A stretch of 12,292 nucleotides of DNA from an uncultured Gammaproteobacteria bacterium. Lineage in GTDB: Bacteria; Pseudomonadota; Gammaproteobacteria; Pseudomonadales; Azotimanducaceae_A. The notes beneath the pieces are model-generated. The model had not been told where the DNA came from and made no database searches. It worked only from the letters and a program-made list of their open reading frames with translations. The DNA lies in assembly GCA_913049565.1 (NCBI GenBank), contig CAJWZG010000061.1, forward strand, positions 1 through 12,292. The letters run 5' to 3'. The position numbers were made by a program, and so were the translations under genes. Of this stretch, positions 1 through 6,295 are shown in pieces. Every line of letters begins with the position of its first letter. The stretch's first letter is position 1.

Positions 1-112
1 ATGGGCTTCAAAGCGGACACTTCAAAAACCCCATTGGCAAGCGCCGCACCTCGGAACCAAAACCATCGTTACCATCTGCATAGCCCGAAGTTGGCTCTCC
101 ACCAAAGGGCAG

Positions 113-175
113 TCAGCCGAAAACAGCTATCAGAGATGCAAACAGGGTAGCGATAGTCAGAAATCGTTTTTTCAT
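113..175 (-). pseudogene. Signal-peptide start of a broken secreted-protein gene, or a 20-residue peptide
   Basis: A good Shine-Dalgarno (AGGGAG, 5 bases before ATG) precedes an open frame beginning MKKRFLTIATL. It has a Lys/Arg-rich start and then a continuous hydrophobic stretch, as in a Sec signal peptide, and meets TGA after 20 codons, just where a cleavage site and mature protein should follow. Reading on in the same frame gives 34 polar, glycine-rich residues (for example GEPTSGYADGND) before a second TGA at 8-10. The other two frames also close quickly. The simplest reading is a secreted or outer-membrane protein gene inactivated by a nonsense or frameshift change, with the rest lost or lying outside the window. 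A genuine 20-residue membrane peptide cannot be excluded. It lies downstream of ribH on the same strand, separated by a hairpin. Confidence 0.35.
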
Positions 176-271
176 GGCTCCCTCTGATATCCAATCGCAG
201 CGGGTATGGGAGTACCCCAACCTGGTCACTCGGCTAAGCAAATACTGCCATTCGCTAAGCGCACAAATTTC

Positions 272-299
272 AGTTGGTGGACCCTGATACCTACCAACT
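272..299 (-). terminator. Hairpin downstream of ribH, possible terminator
   Basis: A perfect 7-bp inverted repeat (AGTTGGT / ACCAACT, 272-278 with 293-299) lies about 34 bases after the ribH stop. Two further G-C pairs can form inside it across a bulged A, leaving a loop of about 9 bases. The sequence after it on the minus strand is GAAATTTG, so the uridine tract is poor. It may be a weak terminator or an mRNA 3'-end stabiliser separating ribH from the broken gene below it. A smaller 6-bp inverted repeat (312-317 / 329-334) overlaps the ribH stop codon. Confidence 0.35.
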
Positions 300-332
300 T
301 AGCTTCTTTGCAGACGCTCGACTGGTTGGCGT

Positions 333-809
333 CTAGGCAACCTTGGGTTGCTGCAAGATGCCCAGAGTTTCCACACATGCATGGGCGGCTTCAGATCCCT
401 TCGTAACAAAGTGTTCACGGAAAAATTCTGGCTGACCTGCGCTTAGAAAATCCTGAGGCGTCAGTACTGCTGAAAACACCGGCACCCCGGTGTCCAGCTG
501 AACTCGCATCAGGCCGTCGATCACCGCGGTAGAGACGAATTCGTGTCGGTAGATGCCACCATCGACAATCAGGCCCGCGGTTACAATACCCGCATATCGT
601 CCGCTTGCTGCCAACAGCTTGGCCCGCAGCGGAATCTCAAACGCGCCGGGTACTTCAAACAGTTCAACATCGCGGCCATCCAGCTCCGCATGCGTCTGTA
701 GAAAGGAGTCGCGCAGCGCGTCAACAATGTCGCGGTGCCAGCATGACTGTACGAAAGCCAGCCTGCCGCGTGAAGTGGTGTCGGAGAAATTAGAATCGAA
801 GCTATTCAT
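333..809 (-). CDS. ribH: 6,7-dimethyl-8-ribityllumazine synthase, RibH2 type
   Basis: This enzyme condenses 5-amino-6-ribitylaminouracil with 3,4-dihydroxy-2-butanone 4-phosphate to give the lumazine precursor of riboflavin (EC 2.5.1.78), in the cytoplasm. The 158-residue protein shows the family signatures: CWHRDIVD at about 23-30, VPGAFEIP at 53-60, the DGGIYRHEF segment at 83-91 with the catalytic His89, and VQLDTGVPV followed by VLTPQDF at about 103-121. The tryptophan near the N-terminus and the IYRHEF form are typical of the RibH2 subgroup known from Brucella, rather than the nusB-linked RibH. The ATG at 809 is preferred because AGGAAAG lies 6-7 bases upstream; an in-frame TTG at 839 would add ten residues but falls inside the leader. 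The gene has its own promoter and an FMN riboswitch, so it is probably repressed by FMN. It is a single riboflavin gene with no other rib genes beside it. Confidence 0.95.
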   Translation of the reverse strand: MNSFDSNFSDTTSRGRLAFVQSCWHRDIVDALRDSFLQTHAELDGRDVELFEVPGAFEIPLRAKLLAASGRYAGIVTAGLIVDGGIYRHEFVSTAVIDGLMRVQLDTGVPVFSAVLTPQDFLSAGQPEFFREHFVTKGSEAAHACVETLGILQQPKVA

Positions 810-842
810 CTGTTGCTTTCCTATCGTCAAGTTAAACAACAG
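810..842 (-). promoter_or_regulatory. Possible Shine-Dalgarno-masking hairpin of the ribH leader
   Basis: In the RNA, CUGUUG (842-837) can pair with CAACAG (815-810), the six bases directly before the ribH ATG. Three more A-U pairs (836-834 with 819-817) form across a bulged G at 816. The Shine-Dalgarno AGGAAAG (822-816) therefore lies partly in the stem. I see no strong uridine-tailed terminator between the riboswitch and the start codon, so translational rather than transcriptional control fits better. The structure was found by eye and has no energy calculation behind it. Confidence 0.35.
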
Positions 843-897
843 GGCAACAAGGCGATGGGCCTAAGCTGGAGAAGCACAGCGTTGGCATACAACCTTA

Positions 898-1067
898 TTC
901 TCATAACCAGACTTTAACTGTCGGCCTTGGAATCTCACCAAGTCTGCTGTCCTTCCGACTTCAACGATTATGCGTGTAGCCGAAAGCGCCCGCGGGCTAC
1001 GCAAGACCATCCATACAATGACCGATTGCGATTACCGCCGGTGGGGACTTTCACCCCGCCCTGAGAA
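898..1067 (-). ncRNA. FMN riboswitch (RFN element) upstream of ribH
   Basis: The minus strand carries the conserved RFN blocks in order. AGGGCGGGGTGAAAGTCCCC continues into ACCGGCGGTAA. A GTAGCC...GGCTAC arm encloses GCCCGCGGGCG. GGTGAGATTCC continues into AAGGCCGACAGT. The 3' block is AGTCTGGTTATGAGAA. The closing P1 helix is visible as TTCTCA (1067-1062) with TGAGAA (903-898). This aptamer binds flavin mononucleotide and usually turns off riboflavin synthesis genes. It ends about 90 bases before the ribH start on the same strand, the arrangement expected for cis control of that gene. Confidence 0.95.
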
Positions 1068-1089
1068 CTCGCCATTACAGCGAGCAAAC

Positions 1090-1118
1090 ACTATACGAAG
1101 GATCGGCTTTTATGACAA
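1090..1118 (-). promoter_or_regulatory. Sigma70-type promoter for riboswitch-ribH
   Basis: The minus strand reads TTGTCA (-35, 1118-1113), then exactly 17 bases, then TATAGT (-10, 1095-1090). Each box differs from consensus at one position. Transcription would start near 1083, about 16 bases before the riboswitch P1 helix, and a small 5-bp hairpin (1068-1084) would begin the transcript. The -35 box is made from the last codons of the RND transporter gene, whose stop codon is at 1110-1112, so the ribH promoter is partly intragenic and makes ribH independent of the upstream operon. Confidence 0.65.
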
Positions 1119-3707
1119 TGCGCGCTGAGGTTCGCTGGGCAACGGGGCGAACCAGCGCAACAAGATCGGCATCAGTACAAGGCTGGTGATCAAAAGCAGG
1201 CTGATGGCTATGGTCAGCAGCAGACCGATGGACGCTGCCCCTTGGTGGGGGCTCAAGCTCAACGAACAAAATGTGCCTACCGTCGTCAAACCGCTGATCA
1301 TCACCGCCCGCCGAATGGCAGGGTCCATGGTTTGCAACACGCCTTGGTCTTGAACCTTAATTTGACCCTGGACTTGACAGTGCCGGTGAACAATATGAAT
1401 ACCGGTATCCACACCCAGCCCCAGGATCAGCGGTACCATCAAAATGTTGGCCATATTCAGGCTAATGCCCAATAGCGTGCAGGCTGCAAAGGTCAGTACG
1501 ATGGTCATAGCAATAGGCACAAGCACCAGTATCGGCAGTTGCCAACCGCGAAAATACAGCACCAGCAGCACAAAGATAGAACCAAAGGCAATCGCTGTAG
1601 CTTGTTGAAACGATTCCACGACCACCGCACCTACCCCCCACTCAACGACACTTCGACCTGCCGCATTCGGAGCGTTGGCAGACACATCGGCGATAAATGC
1701 GTCCGTGGCATCACGATCATTGAGTAACGTCGCTGGATTTACCGACACCAAATGCTGACCGGTTGAGGAGATCAGCCGCTCTTGAAATCGTTTTGGTATC
1801 TGCTCAAGTGTAAAAGGCCGTGCGCTGACAAGACGCTTTAGGGCGCTCAGCTGTGCCGACATTTGTCGGACCAACTGCTGTTCAAACGCCGCCAGTTTTG
1901 CAGGCTGAAGCAGCAAGGATTGGGCAGCCTTTATCACCTGCTCAGCCTGCAACCGTGCTTTACCCTGCAATGCCTGAGCTGATTCCTGCAGATATTCAAT
2001 CGCAAGCGCCGTCATTTGCGGATCTATGGGCGCCATCGATGGCGCTTCCAGCTCGTCCAACAACCCGCGAAAAGGTAATAACACCAGCGCCTTGGCCGAC
2101 TGATCAGCTGGCACAAATTCCGTGGGTGTTGTCACTGTGCCCACGCTGGGCAGAGTTTGTAACCGCTGTTTTAGCTCGGCGGCGGATGCCGCATTAGGCG
2201 CGAGTACATGCACACTGTAATCGGTTGTTTGTTGATCCTCCTGCAGCGCCAATAGTGCTTGCATAGCAGGTGCCTCAGCGTCCCGCATGGCGAGCACGCT
2301 GTAGTCAAAGCGCAGGTCTTTCGCCGCCCAAAGAGCGGCCATGGAAAGGACGACGAAAACACCGAATACCTTAGTTGCAGGCAGCTCATCAATGCCTACT
2401 AGCAAACGTCGTAACAGCGGGGTAATCAACATTTTTCGATCAGGGTCTTGAGGTTCCGGGGGCCAGCGCATCAATGCTGCGGGTATCACGCTCAACGTAA
2501 GCCCAAGGGCTATGACAATACCGCCGGCACTTATGATGCCAAGCTCGGCAAAACCTCGGTAAGCAGTCGGCAAAAAAGCCAAAAAGCTGGCGGCAGATGT
2601 AAGCGTGCATAGAAACAATGCCGGGCCCGTATCCTTCAACGCTCGTGTCAAAGCGCCGGGCAAATCTTCATTTAGGTGGGATTGGGCTCGCAGGGTGAAG
2701 TGTGCGGCGAAATCCACTGCAAGCCCAAAAAACAATACGACGAAGATCATCGAGAGAGTATTAAGCTCACCAACAACCAGTGTCGCGAAACCCAGAGTTA
2801 AGCTGACACCCATGGCAAGCATCACAGCTATTGCAATAAGAATACGCGACGAGCGAATTCCTAAGTACAAAATGCCTGTCAAAAAAAACAAAGACAGTAA
2901 GCCCGCTAACTCAACCCCGTCCAAGGCCGCGCTCATTTCCTCATGGGCAAGGGCAATTTCACCGGTTAACCCGACGCTTACCCCCGCAGGCGCCGGGAAC
3001 TGACGCAGGGCTTCCTGCAATGCGGTAACGATCGCCTCGTTAGGTAGCGCCGCACCAAGCTGCTGTTTTCCATTGAGAATAATGATCTCACTGAAGGAAT
3101 CGCCCTGCGGCTGCAGCGGATAAAAACCCTCAAAGACCAAATCACCTTGTTCCATACCGTCTACGACAGAGGCTAACGATATTGGCAGGGTTTGACCCGG
3201 GTTCGCGCTGACGAAGTCCGCGTAGGTAAATAGCGCGTTGGTGAGGGTCGCTTCATCCAACAGACGCAGCAACGAACCTTGGTTATAGCTAACGCCCTCC
3301 AACCACTGGTCTAGCTGGCTCTGGGTCAGAAAATACGGTTTGCTGTTGGTGATAAACGCATCTACACCTGGAGCAAACACCTCTCCCACCACGTCCATAG
3401 GCAGTCGCTTAACTAAGCCCTCAGTGTAATCTACAACCCGCTGGTACTCTTGCCCGCGAACCACAATTACTGCGGTTTGTTGAAACTTAGGAAACGCCGC
3501 TTTATAGAGCTGATCGTTCTGGTACCAAGTAAGAGAATCGGAGGGTCTGATCAACTTGCTCAGGTCGGAATTAAGTTTGCCGTATTGATAAAACATGCCC
3601 AGTGACAAAAGCGACAGCAACGTGCCGAGCCATAAAACCGCACTACTATGGCGCTGTATCCATTGGATCCACCCAGAGCCAACTGCGTTGCCATTAACGC
3701 GGCTCAC
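1110..3707 (-). CDS. MMPL/HpnN-like RND-family lipid transporter
   Basis: This is an 865-residue inner-membrane exporter of the RND superfamily, a normal length for the HpnN/MMPL group. It shows the internal duplication of the family. Each half has one transmembrane segment (about 22-40 and 447-461) followed by a periplasmic domain and a bundle of five more segments. The conserved membrane-core motifs are present twice: FFGLAVDFAAHF at about 326-337, and NMANILMVPLILGLGVDTGIH, with the following VHRH, at about 751-775. The second form closely resembles HpnN, which moves hopanoids to the outer membrane. No squalene-hopene cyclase or other hopanoid gene is in the window, so the cargo is unknown and could be another lipid. 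The GTG start overlaps the stop of the glycosyltransferase gene, which suggests coupled translation and cargo linked to that enzyme's product. Confidence 0.85.
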   Translation of the reverse strand: MSRVNGNAVGSGWIQWIQRHSSAVLWLGTLLSLLSLGMFYQYGKLNSDLSKLIRPSDSLTWYQNDQLYKAAFPKFQQTAVIVVRGQEYQRVVDYTEGLVKRLPMDVVGEVFAPGVDAFITNSKPYFLTQSQLDQWLEGVSYNQGSLLRLLDEATLTNALFTYADFVSANPGQTLPISLASVVDGMEQGDLVFEGFYPLQPQGDSFSEIIILNGKQQLGAALPNEAIVTALQEALRQFPAPAGVSVGLTGEIALAHEEMSAALDGVELAGLLSLFFLTGILYLGIRSSRILIAIAVMLAMGVSLTLGFATLVVGELNTLSMIFVVLFFGLAVDFAAHFTLRAQSHLNEDLPGALTRALKDTGPALFLCTLTSAASFLAFLPTAYRGFAELGIISAGGIVIALGLTLSVIPAALMRWPPEPQDPDRKMLITPLLRRLLVGIDELPATKVFGVFVVLSMAALWAAKDLRFDYSVLAMRDAEAPAMQALLALQEDQQTTDYSVHVLAPNAASAAELKQRLQTLPSVGTVTTPTEFVPADQSAKALVLLPFRGLLDELEAPSMAPIDPQMTALAIEYLQESAQALQGKARLQAEQVIKAAQSLLLQPAKLAAFEQQLVRQMSAQLSALKRLVSARPFTLEQIPKRFQERLISSTGQHLVSVNPATLLNDRDATDAFIADVSANAPNAAGRSVVEWGVGAVVVESFQQATAIAFGSIFVLLVLYFRGWQLPILVLVPIAMTIVLTFAACTLLGISLNMANILMVPLILGLGVDTGIHIVHRHCQVQGQIKVQDQGVLQTMDPAIRRAVMISGLTTVGTFCSLSLSPHQGAASIGLLLTIAISLLLITSLVLMPILLRWFAPLPSEPQRALS
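3704..3707 (-). promoter_or_regulatory. GTGA stop-start overlap coupling glycosyltransferase to RND transporter
   Basis: The glycosyltransferase stop (TGA, 3706-3704) shares bases with the GTG start (3707-3705) of the RND gene. Upstream of the GTG there is no strong Shine-Dalgarno, so re-initiation by ribosomes ending the first gene is a plausible way to make the second protein in a fixed ratio. Confidence 0.6.
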
Positions 3708-4867
3708 TGCTTAACCGATGGGTTTGAGCCCAATACCTGCCAGTAAATATCAGCAAGCACCTCAACCGAGCGATCGTGATGACGCGTGCGAGCAATCTCA
3801 CGATTTACATCGCTTGCGCCGTCACGCAGCACCTGACTGTCAAGGATAGCGTCGAGTTTCTGAGTGAGATCAGCAACATCATTCATCGCGTAGCGCGCCT
3901 GTGATGCCACCACAAACTCCGGCACAGCACTGCTGCTTGCGTTGTTGATCAGGACAGGACAGCCCGCGGCCATAGCCTCTAACACCGACATACCTTCCAA
4001 CTCAACTGTGCTGGTTTGTACAAATACATTGGCGGTTTGATACAGCTCTTTGAGGGCCTCGTCAGACACCCTGCCGATTCGGGCTCGCAGCCCCAAAGAG
4101 TTCGCCAATTCAAAAAGACTTTGTTGCTGCGGGCCTGTACCCGCTAACGTGAGCTGAATTTTTTCGCGATATCTACTCGCTGCGACGGCACGCAACAGTT
4201 GAGGCTGTTGTTTTTCCTTCGCCAAGCGACCAACACTAACGATATGGAACAGTGACGATTCTGGCTTGGACTTGCGAGGCAGGAAGAAGTTCTCTGTCAC
4301 GCCGTTAGAAACCACTTTTACTGGCGTTTTGAGCCCAGCCTCTCGCAATAGATTTGCTGCAAATTCTGAAGGCGCGATCACGCAATCTGCGCGACTGTAG
4401 AAACGCCAGACGAAGAATCGATACAGCATCTTGGTCAACCAGGGCGAGGACAGATTTAGGTTGCTAAGAATATTTTCCGGCTGCACATGAAAAGAAGCGA
4501 TTACGGGTTTGCCCTGTCGTTTTGCTTCCCTTATCGCCCCGTGACCAAGAAAGAAAGGGAATTGCAGGTGCAGCAAGTCGGCATCCACCATAACGCGCCG
4601 CAGGGTTGATCGATTGGGTAATCCAAGTGGCGCCTTCATTCGATCTAAAATAAAGTTGATCCCTGGAATACGCAGACGAGAAAATCCAACGCAGTTTGCT
4701 TCAAGGCGTTCATCCGGGGCTTGGGCGAGAAGGATACGGAAATCAAACTGATTCGATAACGCTTCGACAAAACGCCGCGTAGATACAACGGTGCCATTAT
4801 AGGGGTGATACCAAGGGTCAATAACCATCGCTACTCGTGGTTTGGAAGCAACGTCTTCTACCACCAT
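3704..4867 (-). CDS. GT4-family glycosyltransferase, probably lipid-directed
   Basis: This 387-residue cytoplasmic or membrane-associated GT-B enzyme would transfer a sugar from a nucleotide donor. The N-terminal half has the acceptor-side glycine-containing loop (PYNGTVVSTRRF, about 23-33) and SFHVQPENI (125-133), which resembles the H-x-QPE segment of diacylglycerol glucosyltransferase-like GT4 enzymes. The C-terminal half has the donor-side SVGRLAKEKQ (211-220) and the E-x7-E pair E289/E297 in ELEGMSVLEAM. No signal peptide or clear transmembrane helix is visible. The ATG at 4867 has AGAGGG upstream at a slightly long spacing of 11; a later start would cut into the first beta strand. It sits between the MFS gene (65-base gap) and the overlapping RND transporter gene. 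Glycolipid synthesis followed by RND-mediated transport is my inference; acceptor and sugar are unknown. Confidence 0.85.
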   Translation of the reverse strand: MVVEDVASKPRVAMVIDPWYHPYNGTVVSTRRFVEALSNQFDFRILLAQAPDERLEANCVGFSRLRIPGINFILDRMKAPLGLPNRSTLRRVMVDADLLHLQFPFFLGHGAIREAKRQGKPVIASFHVQPENILSNLNLSSPWLTKMLYRFFVWRFYSRADCVIAPSEFAANLLREAGLKTPVKVVSNGVTENFFLPRKSKPESSLFHIVSVGRLAKEKQQPQLLRAVAASRYREKIQLTLAGTGPQQQSLFELANSLGLRARIGRVSDEALKELYQTANVFVQTSTVELEGMSVLEAMAAGCPVLINNASSSAVPEFVVASQARYAMNDVADLTQKLDAILDSQVLRDGASDVNREIARTRHHDRSVEVLADIYWQVLGSNPSVKQ

Positions 4868-4932
4868 GGTTTCAGATACCCTCTAAGCACCAAAAATCCG
4901 TGCATCCTCGAAACAAGGACAACATCGAGGCA

Positions 4933-6210
4933 TTAAACTGCGTTCGGCTGCGATACTTGTTGCCGTTTAATCATGACACCGCAGCGCCAGTAGTGAAAAA
5001 CCCCCCAAAGCAGAATCACAATGGTGGTTGCTAACCCCCAGCGCAGGCCATCCTCACCAAGGTCTTGCGAAAACAGATCACTGAAAAAACCGACGGTAAA
5101 TGGCCCAAGCCCTAAACCGATAATGTTGGTCAAAAACAAGTTGATCGCCGCGGCAACAGAGCGCATTTCTAGCGGGGTTGAGTTTTGAATCAACGCAAAT
5201 CCTGGCGCAACGTATAGCGTGCCTAACATGGCTGGCAGCACATAGAAGGCGATCGCCATCATGGGTGTGGTGGCCATAAAGGTGAGGTAAAGCATTGGGA
5301 GTGTGATGATTGAAGATATGGCGACCACCCAGGGTAACCACTGCTCACCGCGACGAGCCGCCATAAAATCTGCAATGCGCCCACCCAGATAAATTCCAAT
5401 AGCCCCTCCGACACCAATCAACAACGCCAGATAACTACCGACTTCGCCAGTACCCATGTCGTGGATGCGAACCAAGTAGATGGGTACCCAGATAACCGAC
5501 GCGTAGCCCGCAAAGGCAACCAACGCGCCAGCGATTACAATGTGGCGCAGCGTTGGGTTATTCCACATGAACGCAACGACGGTCCAGAAGGTCGGCGGTA
5601 CTACCTCAGTTTGTAACGCCTCTGAATATCCCCGTGGCGGCTCTTTCACGGTCAGCTGAACCGCCAACGCGAGCAAGATGCCGGGTAAGCCCACCACTAA
5701 GAACGCCACACGCCAGCCAAACCATTCGTTTATCCATCCCCCCACCAGGAAGCCGATTAAAATGCCCCAGTTGATGCCGGTGCCAAAAATCGCCATCGCC
5801 GTTGCGCGTTTTTCCGGCGGGTAGAGGTCTGCGATCATGGAATGGGAAGGCGGATTAGAACCGGCCTCGCCGACGCCGACACCGATTCGAAACAACAATA
5901 GCTGAACAAAATTTGATGCTGACGCACACAATGCGGTCATCAAGCTCCAAAGGAACACTGAAAAAGAAATCAGATTGCGTCGGTTATTGCGATCCGCCCA
6001 CATCGCCATCGGCATGCCCAGGGTCGCATAAAACACCGCAAACATGATGCCAGTCAGCAGCCCAAGTTGGGTGTCGCTGATCATGAGCGATTCCTTAACC
6101 GGCTGGCCTAATATCCCCATGATCTGACGGTCAACATGGCTTGAGGTAAAAACCGCAACCAACATGAATAAGGTATAGCGCCTTTGGCGGTCGCTTATTT
6201 CATTAGACAT
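4933..6210 (-). CDS. MFS transporter, spinster-like
   Basis: This 425-residue integral inner-membrane protein is of normal size for a 12-helix major facilitator. It has a short cytoplasmic N-terminus, SSHVDRQIMG in the first helix (about 23-32), the motif A loop MWADRNNRR between helices 2 and 3 (about 70-78), and RIGVGVGEAGSNPPSHSMIADLYPPEKRA spread over 108-136, which is typical of the Spinster (Spns) group found next to catabolic genes in Proteobacteria. KEPPRG follows helix 6 (about 189-194). It begins 85 bases after the BVMO stop with no obvious terminator between them, so co-transcription is likely and import of the BVMO substrate or export of a product is reasonable. The substrate cannot be read from the sequence. 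Confidence 0.88.
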   Translation of the reverse strand: MSNEISDRQRRYTLFMLVAVFTSSHVDRQIMGILGQPVKESLMISDTQLGLLTGIMFAVFYATLGMPMAMWADRNNRRNLISFSVFLWSLMTALCASASNFVQLLLFRIGVGVGEAGSNPPSHSMIADLYPPEKRATAMAIFGTGINWGILIGFLVGGWINEWFGWRVAFLVVGLPGILLALAVQLTVKEPPRGYSEALQTEVVPPTFWTVVAFMWNNPTLRHIVIAGALVAFAGYASVIWVPIYLVRIHDMGTGEVGSYLALLIGVGGAIGIYLGGRIADFMAARRGEQWLPWVVAISSIITLPMLYLTFMATTPMMAIAFYVLPAMLGTLYVAPGFALIQNSTPLEMRSVAAAINLFLTNIIGLGLGPFTVGFFSDLFSQDLGEDGLRWGLATTIVILLWGVFHYWRCGVMIKRQQVSQPNAV

Positions 6211-6295
6211 AGAGCCGATTTTCCGAGATCTGAGCGGGCGGCTTTGTTGCGACCAGCCCTAAATTAAGAAACCCTTGGAGAGCGCCGAAGAGCGA

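Noticed and set aside
312..334. 6-bp inverted repeat (AGACGC/GCGTCT) overlapping the ribH stop codon as a terminator.
   Set aside because: The loop is 11 bases and no T tract follows; the hairpin at 272-299 is the better candidate.
2605..3003. Long open frame on the plus strand opposite the RND gene.
   Set aside because: It is antisense to a well-supported transporter gene and its translation shows no recognisable domain; the same holds for the plus-strand frames at 6389-6907 and 7742-8158 opposite the BVMO.
4906..4930. Inverted repeat CCTCGA/TCGAGG between the MFS stop and the glycosyltransferase start, with five T further downstream.
   Set aside because: The stem has only 6 bp, the loop is 13 bases and the T tract is too far from the stem for a convincing intrinsic terminator.
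6211..6295. 85-base gap between BVMO and MFS examined for a promoter or terminator.
   Set aside because: No stable hairpin with a T tract and no convincing -35/-10 pair; read-through is assumed.
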